Source: Brevibacillus massiliensis
GTDB lineage: Bacteria > Bacillota > Bacilli > Brevibacillales > Brevibacillaceae
Direction: 5' to 3'
Length of the DNA: 64,000 bases
Assembly (NCBI RefSeq): GCF_000311785.1
Contig: NZ_HE978536.1
Coordinates: 380,046 to 444,045 of the forward strand
The stretch's first letter is position 1, and each line of letters opens with the position of its first letter. Both the position numbers and the translations under genes were made by a program. Of this stretch, positions 27,231 through 37,959 are shown piece after piece. A model generated the notes under the pieces. The model worked only from the letters and a program-made list of their open reading frames with translations. It made no database searches and was not told the origin of the DNA.

Positions 27231-28616
27231 TTATGCGAGTTTGTCTAATTGTTCCACAAACCAATAGGCTGACTTCCAGATGTCGCCCGCCCCCATCGTA
27301 ATCACCAGATCACCCGGGCGAAGATGCCGGAGCAGATGTTCCTGCACTTCTTCTTTTGTCGGGATGTACAGGGCGCCCGGATGGCTGTTTGCGCGAATCT
27401 TCTCTACCAGTACTTGCGAATTGACGCCGTCAATTCTTTTTTCGCCGGCTGGAGAGTATATGTCCGTAATAATCACTTCATCCGCTTCCCGGAAAGCGCG
27501 GCTGAATTCTTCCATGAGAAAATAGGTTCGGGTATATCGCTGGGGCTGGAATACGCAGATGACCCGCCGGCCGGAAGCACGCGCACCTCCCAGCGTCGCC
27601 ATGATCTCGGTCGGATGGTGGGCGTAGTCGTCCACCACCAGGACACCGCTCGCTTCGCCGATGACCTGAAACCGGCGCTTCGCTCCGCGGAACGTCTCCA
27701 GTGCTTTGGCGATCTGGGCAAAGGACAGGCCTGTCTGCATGCAGACGATGATCGCGGCCAGCGCATTGGCCACGTTGTGTTTGCCCGGGATATGCAGGAC
27801 AAGCTCGCCCAAGCAGTCCTCTCCCGCCCACACCTTGCAAGCGGTTCGCCGGTCGCCGCAGACGATATCCGTGGCCGTGTAGTCGGCTTTGAACCTGTCA
27901 GGGTGAATCGCGTACGTCAGCGCCTTGCTCCCCAGTTGCGGTATGAGCTCGCGAACGTGTGGGTCATCCACGCACAAGACCGCCAAGCCGTCCGGTTTCA
28001 GATGGCTCAAAAACTTTACATAGGCCGCTTTCAGATTGGCGAATTGACCGTCAAAATGCTCGAGGTGATCTGCTTCGATATTCGTCACAACGGCAATCTG
28101 GGGACGGTATTCCAGAAACGACCCGTCACTCTCATCCGCTTCGGCGATGACGTACTCGCTTTTTCCCGCCTTTGCGTTCGTCCCGGCGTTCATTAATTCG
28201 CCGCCGATGATATACGTGGGATCCACGCCGCACACATCCAAAACGTGGGCAATCATCGAGGTCGTGGTGGTCTTGCCATGCGCTCCGGCGACAGCCACCC
28301 CGGTTTTTTCATTCAACATCTTTGCCAGCATTTGTGAACGGTGCAATAGGGGAATCCCTTTTGCCTGTGCTTCAATCACTTCTGGGTTGTCTTTCGGGAT
28401 ACTAGTGGAATAGACCACGAGATCGGCACCATTGACATTGGCTGGATCGTGACCCACCGTAATAAAGGCTCCCCTCGCTTGCAATTTTTGGGCTAAGTCG
28501 TTCAAGGCGACGTCGGAGCCGGTCACTTTAAAGCCAAGGTCAATCAGGACGCGGGCGATGGCGCTCATGCCATAGCCGCCGATGCCTACAAAGTGGACGT
28601 GATTTGTCTGATCCAC
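27231..28616 (-). CDS. murC: UDP-N-acetylmuramate-L-alanine ligase
   Basis: Adds the first amino acid of the peptidoglycan stem peptide. 461 residues from the GTG at 28616, which lies one base after the folC stop and follows AGGTGAATAGG. The UDP-binding start [18 protein letters not shown], the ATP loop [13 protein letters not shown] (around 110) and the C-terminal [10 protein letters not shown] are visible. The open frame runs 36 codons further upstream, but that part overlaps folC and lacks family similarity. In B. subtilis murC lies elsewhere; here it is coupled to folC. Confidence 0.96.
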   Translation of the reverse strand: MDQTNHVHFVGIGGYGMSAIARVLIDLGFKVTGSDVALNDLAQKLQARGAFITVGHDPANVNGADLVVYSTSIPKDNPEVIEAQAKGIPLLHRSQMLAKMLNEKTGVAVAGAHGKTTTTSMIAHVLDVCGVDPTYIIGGELMNAGTNAKAGKSEYVIAEADESDGSFLEYRPQIAVVTNIEADHLEHFDGQFANLKAAYVKFLSHLKPDGLAVLCVDDPHVRELIPQLGSKALTYAIHPDRFKADYTATDIVCGDRRTACKVWAGEDCLGELVLHIPGKHNVANALAAIIVCMQTGLSFAQIAKALETFRGAKRRFQVIGEASGVLVVDDYAHHPTEIMATLGGARASGRRVICVFQPQRYTRTYFLMEEFSRAFREADEVIITDIYSPAGEKRIDGVNSQVLVEKIRANSHPGALYIPTKEEVQEHLLRHLRPGDLVITMGAGDIWKSAYWFVEQLDKLA

Positions 28617-28617
28617 C

Positions 28618-29985
28618 CTATTCACCTGCCTCTTCAATGGGAATGGGGAAGAAAGAGCGCACTTGTGCAATAAAGTAAAGCGATCCGCAGACGATGAACA
28701 CATCATCCGGATGCTCTGTCTCATGCTGCCAATTGCGGAGCAAGGGGCGCCAATCGAGCACCTCTGTCACTCGATCGGCGGCAATCCCTGCCGTTATAAA
28801 GGCATCTGTCAGCATCTTTGGGGGAGCGGCGCGGTGAAACTCAAAGGATGTGACGTACACCCGCTCCAGACGGCTGTCCAGCTGCTTCCAGGCAGCCGCC
28901 ATGTCAGCGAGTGGCTTATCGGCCAGCGCGGCAACCAGCAGATGCAGCCTGGCCTCCTCAGGCAGCAGTGCCGATACGCTTCGGACCAAGGCCGTCATGC
29001 CCTCTTTGTTGTGTGCACCGTCCAACAGAATCAACGGGTGTTTTGCAACGACTTCTAGACGTCCCGGCCACCGAGTTTGTTGCAGTCCGCTCGAAATTTC
29101 TTCTTCTTCGATAAGGTAAGCGAAAAACTGGCGCAGCAAATCCAGCACCATTAAGGCAACGGCGGCATTTTTCAGTTGATGCAGACCAGGCAGGTGAAGG
29201 ACGTACTCGGACTCACCCCGCCGATGGAAGCTGCAGTAGCGAAAGGACTGTTCCTCCAACCCTTCGATCCGCTCCACCTGCACGTGAAAATCCCGGCCCA
29301 GCTGATACAGGGTCGCACGCTTTTCCTGTGCGATTCGTTCGATCTCTGCCAGGGCCACTGTCCCCGCTTCACCGACCACGACGGGAACTCCCGGCTTGAT
29401 AATCCCGCCTTTTTCCCGGGCAATGTCCGAAATCGTCGGACCGAGGACATCCGCGTGGTCAGTCCCCACATTGGTAATCACCGAGACCAGCGGGTGGACG
29501 ACATTGGTCGAGTCCATCCGCCCGCCCAGGCCAGTTTCCCAAATCACCACCGCCGGACGCGTCATATTGGCAAAGTAGAGCAGGGCCATGACGGTAATCA
29601 CTTCAAATTCCGTCGGCGATCCGTACTCCGTTTCGACGCAGCACCGGTCGACGAGAGGTTTTATTTGATTGGCTAACGCAAGCAAATCCTGTTCCGAAAT
29701 CATCTCGTTGTTATAACGGATCCGCTCGCGAAAATCAAGCACGTACGGTGAAGTAAACATCCCAACGGTGTAGTTGGCTTCCCGCAGCACCTGGGATAGC
29801 ATCGCGCACGTGGATCCTTTGCCATTGGTCCCGGCAACGTGGACAAACGCCAGGCGCCGCTCGGGATGCGAAAGCTGCTCCAGCATCCATTCCATTCGCT
29901 CCAAGCCCGGTTTCTGTCCAAATCGAAGCAGGCTGTGAATCCACTCTAGCGCTTCGTCATAGCTGGAAAACAATTGATGCCCCAT
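28618..29985 (-). CDS. folC: Folylpolyglutamate / dihydrofolate synthase
   Basis: Adds glutamate to folates, and in bacteria often also forms dihydrofolate from dihydropteroate. 455 residues, normal for FolC. The P-loop is [18 protein letters not shown] (around residue 50). [17 protein letters not shown] is the omega-loop region, [15 protein letters not shown] lies in the N-terminal domain, and [11 protein letters not shown] in the C-terminal domain. ATG with GGAG upstream. Position after valS is conserved; its end is fused in phase to the start of murC. Confidence 0.96.
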   Translation of the reverse strand: MGHQLFSSYDEALEWIHSLLRFGQKPGLERMEWMLEQLSHPERRLAFVHVAGTNGKGSTCAMLSQVLREANYTVGMFTSPYVLDFRERIRYNNEMISEQDLLALANQIKPLVDRCCVETEYGSPTEFEVITVMALLYFANMTRPAVVIWETGLGGRMDSTNVVHPLVSVITNVGTDHADVLGPTISDIAREKGGIIKPGVPVVVGEAGTVALAEIERIAQEKRATLYQLGRDFHVQVERIEGLEEQSFRYCSFHRRGESEYVLHLPGLHQLKNAAVALMVLDLLRQFFAYLIEEEEISSGLQQTRWPGRLEVVAKHPLILLDGAHNKEGMTALVRSVSALLPEEARLHLLVAALADKPLADMAAAWKQLDSRLERVYVTSFEFHRAAPPKMLTDAFITAGIAADRVTEVLDWRPLLRNWQHETEHPDDVFIVCGSLYFIAQVRSFFPIPIEEAGE

Positions 29986-30035
29986 TGTAAGTTAACTCCA
30001 TTCTCATAAATATGAACGTACATCCAGGTTCATAC

Positions 30036-32702
30036 CTAAGCCTCTAGTTCGGCCAGTCGCGCAACCACTTTGTCCCGTTTATCGATATAATCCGCCATTT
30101 TTACTTTCTCTTCTTCAATCACTTTTGCCGGAGCTTTCGCGATAAAACCGGGATTGTTCAGCTTTTTCTCGATGCGCTCTACTTCCGCGCGCAGGGTGGC
30201 AAGCTCTTTTTCCAGCCGCTTCCGCTCCTGGTCGAGGTCGATCAAGCCGGCCAGCGGGAGGAACAGCTCCGCTCCAGTCACGACAGCAGACATCGCCTTT
30301 TCCGGTGCGTCAAGCTCCTGCTCGATCACCAGTTTTTCCGGGTTGCAGAAGCGGACGAGGAACTCCTCTCCGCGCTTCAACCGCTCCAGTGACACGGTAT
30401 CGCCCGCTTTGATCAACAGCTCGATTTTCTTGGACATTGGCACGTTCACTTCCGCGCGGATGTTGCGGACGCTGCGGATGACATCCATCAGCAGGGTCAT
30501 CTCCGCTTCTGCCTCAGGGAAGCTTCGTCCCTCATCCGCTTTCGGCCACGGAGCGACCGTGATGCTGTCGCCTTCGTGCGGCAGCGCCTGCCAAATTTCC
30601 TCGGTAATGAACGGCATGAACGGGTGCAGCAGGCGCAGCGTCTGGTCGAGGACCGTGACCAGCACGGATTGCGTCGTCCGCTTGGCCGCCACGTCGGTGC
30701 CGTAGAGCGGCAGCTTCGCCATTTCGATATACCAGTCGCACAAATCATCCCAGATGAAGTTGTACAAGACCCGGCCCGCCTCGCCGAACTCATAAGCGTC
30801 CATCAGGCGGGTAACATCGCTGATCGTCGCTTGCAGCCGGGTAAGAATCCACTTGTCGGGTGTGGACAGCTCTCCCGACAAATCGATATCCTGGTGGGCA
30901 AAGCCTTGCAGATTCATCAGCGCAAAGCGCGAAGCGTTCCAAATCTTATTGGCGAAGTTGCGGTTGGACTCCACCTTCTCCCAGTAAAAGCGCTGGTCAT
31001 TTCCCGGGGAGTTGCCGGTCGCCAGCGTAAAGCGCAGCGCGTCAGCCCCGTATTTTTCGATCACTTCCATCGGATCGACGCCATTGCCGAGCGACTTGGA
31101 CATCTTGCGGCCCTCCGAATCGCGGATGATGCCGTGAATCAGCACCGTGTCAAACGGCTTTTGCCCGGTAAATTCCAGGCCGCTGAAGATCATTCTCGCC
31201 ACCCAGAAAAAGATGATATCGTAGCCGGTGACCAGCACATTGGTAGGATAAAAGTACTTCAGGTCCTCCGTCTCGTCCGGCCAGCCAAGCGTCGAGAACG
31301 GCCAAAGCGCCGAGCTGAACCAGGTGTCCAAAACGTCTTCATCCTGTTTCAGGTCGTGCCCGTGACAGTTCGGACACTCACTGACGTCCGTTCGCGACAC
31401 GATCTCGCTGCCGCAGTCGCCGCAGTACCAGGCAGGAATCCGGTGGCCCCACCAAAGCTGCCGGGAGATGCACCAGTCGCGGATGTTTTCGATCCAGCGC
31501 AGGTAGGTATTCTTGAAGCGTTCGGGTACGAACTTGACGCTCTCGTCGCTGGCAGCGTTGGCTAAAGCAGCGTCGGCCAGCGGCTGCATTTTGACAAACC
31601 ACTGGGTGGACAGGTACGGCTCTACGACCGCATCGCTGCGTTCGCTGTGTCCGACCTGGTGGATGTGTTCTTCAATCTTGAACATCACGCCCTGCTCGGT
31701 CAGATCGCGAATGATCTGCTTGCGGCAGGCAAAGCGGTCAAGTCCCTGGTAAACTCCGGCGTTTTCATTCATCGTGCCCGTCTCATCCATGACGATGATC
31801 TGCGGGAGATTGTGGCGCAGGCCCAGCTCAAAGTCGTTCGGATCGTGGGCCGGCGTAATCTTTACGGCACCGGAGCCGAATTCGGGATCGACGTAGTCGT
31901 CCGCCACAATCGGAATTTCCCTGCCGACAATCGGTAGGATGACCGTCTTGCCGACGAGGTGCCGGTAGCGCTCGTCGTCCGGGTGCACAGCGACAGCGGT
32001 ATCACCCAGCATCGTCTCCGGACGGGTGGTGGCCACCTCGATGTAGCCGATGCCGTCCGAGAGCGGATAGCGCATGTGGTGCAGGGCGCCTTTTACTTCT
32101 TTGTAGATCACTTCGATGTCGGACAGGGCCGTGCGGGCTACCGGATCCCAGTTGATAATCCGCTTTCCGCGGTAGATCAGCCCTTTTTCGTACAGGCGGA
32201 CAAACACTTCGCGAACCGCGCGGGAAAGCCCCTCGTCCATGGTAAACCGCTCGCGGGAATAATCGAGCGCCAGTCCCAGTTTTTCCCATTGTTCGCGAAT
32301 GTGCTGGGCGTAGACGTGTTTCCACTCCCAGACCTTCTCCAGGAATTTTTCGCGTCCCAGGTCGTGGCGGGAAATCCCCTCTTCCCGCAGGTTGGCTTCC
32401 ACTTTCGCCTGAGTGGCAATGCCGGCGTGGTCCATCCCCGGCAAAAAGAGCGCACTGTAGCCCTGCATGCGCTTCGCCCGGGTGATGATGTCCTGCAAGG
32501 TCGTGTCAAGAGCGTGTCCAAGGTGCAGCTTTCCCGTCACGTTGGGAGGCGGGATTACAATCGTAAACGGACGTTTGTCCGGGTCGCGTTCAGCCTGAAA
32601 AAAGAGATTCCGGATCCAGTACGGATACCATTTCGCCTCGGCCGCCTTGGGATCGTAGTTTTTTGGAAGCTGCTGGTCATGTGAGTCAGATTGCGCTTGC
32701 AT
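30036..32702 (-). CDS. valS: Valyl-tRNA synthetase
   Basis: Charges tRNA-Val. Class I synthetase of 888 residues, the usual size. The HIGH motif is [12 protein letters not shown] (around residue 53), KMSKS is in [11 protein letters not shown] (around 530), the CP1 editing domain lies between, and a C-terminal coiled coil (about 815-888) closes the protein. A zinc-finger-like CGDCGSEI...CPNCHGH is present in the catalytic region. The ATG has AAAGGAGG upstream. Expression is governed by the T-box leader just upstream. Confidence 0.98.
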   Translation of the reverse strand: MQAQSDSHDQQLPKNYDPKAAEAKWYPYWIRNLFFQAERDPDKRPFTIVIPPPNVTGKLHLGHALDTTLQDIITRAKRMQGYSALFLPGMDHAGIATQAKVEANLREEGISRHDLGREKFLEKVWEWKHVYAQHIREQWEKLGLALDYSRERFTMDEGLSRAVREVFVRLYEKGLIYRGKRIINWDPVARTALSDIEVIYKEVKGALHHMRYPLSDGIGYIEVATTRPETMLGDTAVAVHPDDERYRHLVGKTVILPIVGREIPIVADDYVDPEFGSGAVKITPAHDPNDFELGLRHNLPQIIVMDETGTMNENAGVYQGLDRFACRKQIIRDLTEQGVMFKIEEHIHQVGHSERSDAVVEPYLSTQWFVKMQPLADAALANAASDESVKFVPERFKNTYLRWIENIRDWCISRQLWWGHRIPAWYCGDCGSEIVSRTDVSECPNCHGHDLKQDEDVLDTWFSSALWPFSTLGWPDETEDLKYFYPTNVLVTGYDIIFFWVARMIFSGLEFTGQKPFDTVLIHGIIRDSEGRKMSKSLGNGVDPMEVIEKYGADALRFTLATGNSPGNDQRFYWEKVESNRNFANKIWNASRFALMNLQGFAHQDIDLSGELSTPDKWILTRLQATISDVTRLMDAYEFGEAGRVLYNFIWDDLCDWYIEMAKLPLYGTDVAAKRTTQSVLVTVLDQTLRLLHPFMPFITEEIWQALPHEGDSITVAPWPKADEGRSFPEAEAEMTLLMDVIRSVRNIRAEVNVPMSKKIELLIKAGDTVSLERLKRGEEFLVRFCNPEKLVIEQELDAPEKAMSAVVTGAELFLPLAGLIDLDQERKRLEKELATLRAEVERIEKKLNNPGFIAKAPAKVIEEEKVKMADYIDKRDKVVARLAELEA

Positions 32703-32724
32703 AACGTTCCTCCTTTGCCAAAAT

Positions 32725-33003
32725 AAAAACCCCTCTCATCCAAAGGACGAAAGGAGTTATTCCGCGGTACCACCTTTGTTAGCGCAGCAGGCAGCCGAAG
32801 AACCCCGGCCTTGTTGCGCTCACTTTTACCTGATAACGGCTGTCCACCGACCCCGGCTACTTGTGGGTTCGCCGGAGCTGCTCACAGGCGACCTTCGACT
32901 CGTCACGCCTTAGAGAATCTCGCAGCAATTGATTCTCCCTCTCTGACAAGGGTAAAAAGTCTACTCTTCCCGTTCATCGCATCTCTTCTATGCATCGCTT
33001 TCT
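32725..33003 (-). promoter_or_regulatory. T-box leader of valS
   Basis: On the minus strand the canonical T-box AAGGTGGTACCGCGG is at 32762-32776. It is followed by the terminator hairpin (CTCCTTTCGTCC / GGATGAGAGGGG) and GTTTTTATTTT. Stem I elements lie upstream (GAACGGGAAGAGTAG, AGAGAGGGAG). A GTC triplet in GAAGGTCGCC, on the 3' side of stem I, is the likely valine specifier. Uncharged tRNA-Val should stabilise the antiterminator and allow valS transcription. Confidence 0.93.
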
Positions 33004-33010
33004 CAACGAT

Positions 33011-33039
33011 ATTATAAGCGACACTCCCGGCTTCGTCAA
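33011..33039 (-). promoter_or_regulatory. Sigma-A promoter of valS
   Basis: On the minus strand TTGACG (33034-33039) and a perfect TATAAT (33011-33016) are separated by 17 bp. It lies four bases after the stop of the upstream STAS gene. Confidence 0.85.
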
Positions 33040-33042
33040 TTT

Positions 33043-33366
33043 TTACCGCTCATATCCGCAGGTGCTTACTTTGACTCCGAGCGCTTCGACAAAGCCAAGC
33101 ACCCGCAATATATCAAGAATGTCCTCCTGGACATTCACGATCTCCACGTGCTTTCCGCTGGCGAGCAGCTCTTTGGTGGTGTAAAACAGATTGCCGATCC
33201 CCGACGAATCTACGAACGTCACCCCGTGGAAATCGAGGATGACAGATTGTTTCCGCTGGCCTACCTCGCGGATCAGATTGCCCAGTTTCTCGCCGACAGC
33301 CATGTCCAGTTCCCCTTTAATTGTCACCAATGCCTGCTTTTCCATCTCCTGCACTTGATAGTTCAT
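33043..33366 (-). CDS. STAS-domain anti-anti-sigma factor
   Basis: Anti-sigma factor antagonist of the SpoIIAA/RsbV type. 107 residues, a single STAS domain. The phosphorylation motif FVDSSGIG places the conserved serine at 54 or 55. In partner switching the unphosphorylated form binds the kinase and frees a sigma factor or other target. The ATG at 33366 (MNYQVQEM) follows AAGGAG; a six-codon longer frame is less likely. Kinase (33553) and phosphatase (34775) genes lie directly upstream in the same direction, so the three form one module. SpoIIAA itself is unlikely, because spoIIAB and sigF do not follow. Confidence 0.92.
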   Translation of the reverse strand: MNYQVQEMEKQALVTIKGELDMAVGEKLGNLIREVGQRKQSVILDFHGVTFVDSSGIGNLFYTTKELLASGKHVEIVNVQEDILDILRVLGFVEALGVKVSTCGYER

Positions 33367-33552
33367 CACTTGATCTCCTTTCACCTCAACTTACATTAGC
33401 TGATCTCTTTTTCTGCGTCTTTCAAAATTGTGTGTATCAAGTTTCTGAACAATCCAAAGTAACACTTTTAACCTGATGTATAGTTCAATTCCCCGAAAAG
33501 AGGTTGTTAAAACGTTCCCCTCCGTTCGGCTGCGATGTGTTCAATCCGGAGT

Positions 33553-34788
33553 TTACGCCAGGTGTAACTCCAAGACGAGTTTTGTCCCTTGCGGGGTCGA
33601 GTTTATCATTAATTTGTCCGCGTATTGCAGCATGACGTGAAACCCGGCACCAAGCGATGCCCGGGTGGAAAAACCGTGAACCAGAGCGGCTTTTGGCAGA
33701 TCGGCGAGAGAAATGCCCTGTCCCTTGTCAAAAACGACCACGCGGCACACCTGCTCCACTTCATTGACGTAAATCTCCACACTTCCGCTTTGTCCGTGTG
33801 TCAACGTATTGGTCGCCGCCTCATTGACCGCCACCACATAATGGAGCAGCCTTTTCGACGGGAGCCCAAACGGACCAAGCAGCTCGCGCAGTACTTTCCG
33901 CAAGTGAGCCAGATCCGCCGGGTGCTGCATATGAACGGTGCCGTACTTCTTGCTGGAGCGAATCAGCTCATACAGCTGCTCGTCCTGCAAAAGCATCAGC
34001 TTCTCGCCAGTGACGACAGACAGGATGTCTTTGTAAAGCTGCCATTCCTGCTGCTTTCGTATGCGTTCAGCGAGAATCGCCTCCGTCACATCGATGATCG
34101 CTATGCCGCAGGAGCGGTCTGACATCGGCACGATATGGGTATCGAACACCTTGTTCAACTGTTCGGAAAACAGCTGTTCCCGGATCGGGTTTCCGCTGGC
34201 TACGGAATCTTTGCAGAGGCGTTTCAGCTGGTCCCAATTGGCGCCGCCGAGCGGGATGTCGCCCAGTGAACGAAACTGCCCCTTGTCCCAGACAAACATG
34301 TAGATGTCGTGAATTTGCCGAAGGATCGACAGTTTGTCCAATTCCCGTTTGACCGCTTCCAGCTGTTTTTTGTTCAGCCCAGACGCCCGCTCCAGTATGG
34401 CCGCCGGCTCCAGTTCATGGGTCAGGTGCCAGTGTTGAAACTCTTCCAGCAAAAGCCGCTCTAAAACCTCTTCCTTGCGCAGTACCTTTTCGATATCGAG
34501 AACCATGTAACGGGAATCGCGCGGAGCGGAAACGGTCGAGCCAATAATGCGAAAATCGGTGGCCAAATCCACTTCGTAACGGTCGCTCACAAGCGGCTCT
34601 TTTGACGCGATGCCAATGGCCAGACGGCTGACTGCCCTCAATTCGCCCGAAACGCGCTCTCCCGTCGACAGTCGAAGCAGTGAAACAGGCCGAGGAGGAA
34701 GCACTTTGTATGCCATTTCCCCACAGTTAAGAAGAGCCAAGCATCTGCGGCAGGACGGATGAGCGGGACATTGATCACACAGAAACAT
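33553..34788 (-). CDS. Cys-rich N-terminal, RsbW-like C-terminal HATPase kinase
   Basis: 411 residues. The N-terminus has a cluster of five cysteines within 20 residues (Cys4, 7, 13, 16, 22: CDQCPAHPSCRRCLALLNC), which could hold zinc or an iron-sulfur centre. The middle (about 60-270) looks like two PAS-like sensory folds joined by helices. The last 120 residues are a GHKL ATPase of the RsbW/SpoIIAB class: N-box NEAATNTLTHG, G1 DKGQGI, G2 GAGFHVM. It is predicted to phosphorylate the STAS protein encoded downstream, with the PP2C protein as its antagonist. It overlaps the PP2C gene by 14 bp. No histidine-kinase H-box is visible. Confidence 0.82.
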   Translation of the reverse strand: MFLCDQCPAHPSCRRCLALLNCGEMAYKVLPPRPVSLLRLSTGERVSGELRAVSRLAIGIASKEPLVSDRYEVDLATDFRIIGSTVSAPRDSRYMVLDIEKVLRKEEVLERLLLEEFQHWHLTHELEPAAILERASGLNKKQLEAVKRELDKLSILRQIHDIYMFVWDKGQFRSLGDIPLGGANWDQLKRLCKDSVASGNPIREQLFSEQLNKVFDTHIVPMSDRSCGIAIIDVTEAILAERIRKQQEWQLYKDILSVVTGEKLMLLQDEQLYELIRSSKKYGTVHMQHPADLAHLRKVLRELLGPFGLPSKRLLHYVVAVNEAATNTLTHGQSGSVEIYVNEVEQVCRVVVFDKGQGISLADLPKAALVHGFSTRASLGAGFHVMLQYADKLMINSTPQGTKLVLELHLA

Positions 34789-36850
34789 CCTCGATTCCTC
34801 CTCTCTCTCCCTTTCCAGGGGCCTTCACATCAAGGATCAGAACCGAGATATCGTCATTCTGCTGCTGCTGTCTGGTCTTTTTCCAGATCTCACGCTCGAG
34901 CAGAGCGATTCGGTCCTTCTCCCTGGCTTGATCTGCCTTTATCACTCGTCCCAGCAGCTTCAGCCACTTTTCGGAGTCGGGTATCTGTCTCCCCCGTCCA
35001 AGATTGATCAATCCATCCGTGTACAAGAGCAAGGTAAAATCTTCCTCCACCTTCCATTCATCCAGTGGATACTCTGCCGCAAGCGACAGACCCAGCCCCA
35101 TTCCCCTGGCACAGGTGAGGTGTATCTGCTTTGTGCCCGACAGGTAAAACGGGGCCGGGTGACCGGCACGGCTTATCCGCAGCACCATTTCCTGATGATC
35201 GAAAACCGCAATCAACATCGTGATGTAGGAGCGTGTTTCCGACAAATCTTCGTACAACAGGTGATTCAGCCTGACCAGCATCTCGTCAGGCGATGTACAC
35301 ATCTGCACCACGGCCCGAAAGGAATTGCGGATACCCGTCGTCAGCAGGCTGGCGGGGATGCCGTGTCCCGAGATGTCGGCGATGAGAAAACAGGTGTAGC
35401 GCTCGTTTATGGAAAAGTAGTCTACGTAATCGCCGCCGATGTAAGCAGCGGGGATGTAGACCGCCTTCGCCTGCACGTCTGGCAAAACCAGCCGGTTTTT
35501 GGGGATCAGGGAAAACTGAATGCGCGAAGCCAGCTCCATCTCTTGTTCCATCAGGCGCAGCCCCAGGGACTGCTGCTCCTGAAGACAGCGCATGATCAGG
35601 CGGCTGACGTAAATCGCCAACAGTTGATAGAACGATCTGACTTCCTCCGTCGATTCGTCCGTCAGTGCCTCCACCGCCACATATCGGGGAGACAGCGGGG
35701 TGTCGCGCTCCTTGTCGACGATCAGGCGAACCAGCACATACCCCTCTTTATACCGCTCGGGCTGTGAACCGCGTTCCGTCTGATAGTATATTTCCCCCCG
35801 TTCGGATTGCAGTGAAACCCGTAAAAATCTCATTCCGATCATAGTCATATACCAAACGTCCACGATCTGCTCGATCTTTTGATGCAGGTTTTCATAGCTG
35901 ATCGGCTGCATGGTATGTTCATTGCTTTTCATCAGCAGTTCCTCATAGCTCTGTTTCAGCTTCAACACCCGGGACAAATCTTCATTTTTCTTGCGAATTT
36001 GCGCCAAATTTGTCTCGAAGTGCCGTTCCAGATTTCGGGTGAATTGGAACGACTGCTCCAGAACTCCTCGCTTTTCATGTTGTAAAATCAGCCATCGAAA
36101 CGTCAGTAAAACAGTGTACAAACCCAACCCCCAATTCCGGATGGCGTCAGGCGGATAGACAAGCACGCCAAATACAGCTATCGCAGAATAGAAAAAGACC
36201 AATCCCTGATAGTGGCTGTAGACGAGGATCTGTTCATGGGTATGCCGGGATACGTCACACCCGCACTCCTGCCCGGGCTGGGCAGACTGTTTCCCAAGGC
36301 CCGCACAGACGGCGACGAGTGAGGCAGCCCCGAGGAAAAACAGAAGCGGGCCGGGTAGCCAAGGTCCCTGCGCCAGGATCAACCAGAACAAAATCGTCCC
36401 CGCTAATGAAAGCAGGCTGTACTCTCTAAGTCCGTGTTTCCGGCGGGCAAAAACCAGGACGGCAATACCCGAGACGGCAAGGAACAAACGGGGAAGGACG
36501 TCATCGCCAAAAGCAAAGTGCAGGAGAATCAGCAAACCGACATCGCACGCACTTTTCCAGCGATCAAAGTAGGAGGACGGCAGCAGTGGGTACCTGCGCA
36601 AAGCCAGCAAGGCAAATGCGTAGGCCAGGCCGTTCGAGAGAAAGGGTACGATCATGCGGGAGGAGGGGCTGTCCGGCGATAAGAGCCCGCCAAGACCCCA
36701 GAAGAAAAACGCTCCTCCCAGCAAAAATCCATAGCCATACCGGCAGCTGCCCGCACCTGTCAAACGGGATGCCAGCAAAACATAAAGCGAAACAAACAGG
36801 CTGAAGGCATACAACATTGTCTGCCAAACCACTACTTCAACCCCTTCCAT
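34775..36850 (-). CDS. Membrane-bound PP2C (SpoIIE/RsbU-type) phosphatase
   Basis: 691 residues. The first 230 contain about seven or eight hydrophobic segments, followed by a coiled coil (about 240-300, FTRNLERHFETNLAQIRKKNEDL) and a GAF-like region. A SpoIIE-type PP2C domain comes last: GGDYVDYF, LIADISGHG and LLYTDGLINLG hold metal-binding aspartates, and NDDISVLIL is near the end. It should dephosphorylate the STAS protein in response to a membrane signal. The start at 36850 (MEGVEVVVW) has only a weak GGGA site; a GTG 18 bases later is possible. Confidence 0.88.
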   Translation of the reverse strand: MEGVEVVVWQTMLYAFSLFVSLYVLLASRLTGAGSCRYGYGFLLGGAFFFWGLGGLLSPDSPSSRMIVPFLSNGLAYAFALLALRRYPLLPSSYFDRWKSACDVGLLILLHFAFGDDVLPRLFLAVSGIAVLVFARRKHGLREYSLLSLAGTILFWLILAQGPWLPGPLLFFLGAASLVAVCAGLGKQSAQPGQECGCDVSRHTHEQILVYSHYQGLVFFYSAIAVFGVLVYPPDAIRNWGLGLYTVLLTFRWLILQHEKRGVLEQSFQFTRNLERHFETNLAQIRKKNEDLSRVLKLKQSYEELLMKSNEHTMQPISYENLHQKIEQIVDVWYMTMIGMRFLRVSLQSERGEIYYQTERGSQPERYKEGYVLVRLIVDKERDTPLSPRYVAVEALTDESTEEVRSFYQLLAIYVSRLIMRCLQEQQSLGLRLMEQEMELASRIQFSLIPKNRLVLPDVQAKAVYIPAAYIGGDYVDYFSINERYTCFLIADISGHGIPASLLTTGIRNSFRAVVQMCTSPDEMLVRLNHLLYEDLSETRSYITMLIAVFDHQEMVLRISRAGHPAPFYLSGTKQIHLTCARGMGLGLSLAAEYPLDEWKVEEDFTLLLYTDGLINLGRGRQIPDSEKWLKLLGRVIKADQAREKDRIALLEREIWKKTRQQQQNDDISVLILDVKAPGKGERGGIEDVSV

Positions 36851-36921
36851 ACGGTCCCTTTGGGCTGCAGCGGATGGCTGCTCCGCTTCCAAGCGACATA
36901 ACATCCTTTAATTTGACAGAT

Positions 36922-37809
36922 TTAGTGGATATCCTTCTTTTTAAAACGGCCCCCTTTTACGTCGTGAATGTTTCCGATCGCCAGAAACGCGTTGGGATCG
37001 GCATCCTCCACGATCGTTTTCAGCTTCGCTTCTTCCAGGCGGGTGATGACGCAAAATACGACCTTCTTGTCATCTCCCGAGTATCCGCCTTCGCCGTGAA
37101 GGTAGGTGACCCCCCGGCCGAGACGGGCCAGCAGCGTATCGCCGATCTCCTGAAATTTATCGCTGATAATCCAGACAGACTTGGACTGATCAAGCCCCGC
37201 GATGGTGACGTCGATCATCTTATAGGCGATAAAATAGGCGATCAGCGAGTACATCGCGCTGTTCCACGAAAAGACAAAGCCGGCGCTGCCGAGGATGAAC
37301 AGGTTTAAAAACATGACGATCTCGCCGACGGAAAACGGGGTCTTTTTGTTGAATAAGATCGCGATGATCTCCGTCCCGTCAAGCGAGCCGCCGTTGCGGA
37401 TGACCAACCCGATGCCGATCCCCATGATAACTCCGCCGAACACCGCCGCCAAGAGGGGATCCTCCGTAAAGGCGGTTACCGGGCCAAGCAGGTAGGTTCC
37501 TACCGACATGACCGCGACCCCGAACAGGGTGGATATCGCAAACGTCTTGCCGATCTGTTTATATCCAATGATCAAAAAAGGAAGGTTGATCACGAACAGG
37601 AACATTCCCAATTGCAGGTGCGTAAAGTGCGACAGGATGATGGAAATACCGGTGATCCCGCCATCAATAATGTTGTTGGGAACCAGGAAAACTTCCAAGC
37701 TGACTGAGTACAAGATTGCGCCAATTACAATAAAAACCGCTCGTCTGATAATTGAGGCAAGCGAATGCGGGTGATGTTTTTTTAAGTCTCTAACACCATT
37801 TTCTGACAT
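36922..37809 (-). CDS. YitT-family membrane protein
   Basis: 295 residues of the YitT/DUF161 family with a C-terminal DUF2179 domain. Five hydrophobic segments occupy residues 20-200, with the family pattern NNIIDGGITGISIIL and GVIMGIGIGLVIRNGGSLDGTEI. The C-terminal soluble domain starts around 210 (IISDKFQEIGDTLLARLGRGVTYLHGEGGY). Function is unknown; transport or signalling has been suggested for the family. The Shine-Dalgarno GGAGG is 13 bases from the ATG, rather far. It lies 71 bp upstream of the PP2C gene and may share its transcript. Confidence 0.92.
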   Translation of the reverse strand: MSENGVRDLKKHHPHSLASIIRRAVFIVIGAILYSVSLEVFLVPNNIIDGGITGISIILSHFTHLQLGMFLFVINLPFLIIGYKQIGKTFAISTLFGVAVMSVGTYLLGPVTAFTEDPLLAAVFGGVIMGIGIGLVIRNGGSLDGTEIIAILFNKKTPFSVGEIVMFLNLFILGSAGFVFSWNSAMYSLIAYFIAYKMIDVTIAGLDQSKSVWIISDKFQEIGDTLLARLGRGVTYLHGEGGYSGDDKKVVFCVITRLEEAKLKTIVEDADPNAFLAIGNIHDVKGGRFKKKDIH

Positions 37810-37959
37810 TTATACAGACACTCCTCCTACTCCAAATTACATTTGACTATTATACCGTATTTTTCCGCCGAGCGCTAAACCTGAACTCTCCGCAAGGCAA
37901 ATTCCGCACAAAGGTACCGGTATCCGTACGCTTGCATAAGCTGAAATGAGGTGATGACC

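Noticed and set aside
30000-30035. Short inverted repeat TATGAAC/GTTCATA between valS and folC as a terminator
   Set aside because: Only seven bp with a weak T stretch; readthrough from valS into folC remains likely.
33385-33500. Sigma-B-like promoter before the STAS gene (GGTTAA, then GGATTG 12 bp on)
   Set aside because: The -10 matches only three of six bases; not enough to claim sigma-B control.
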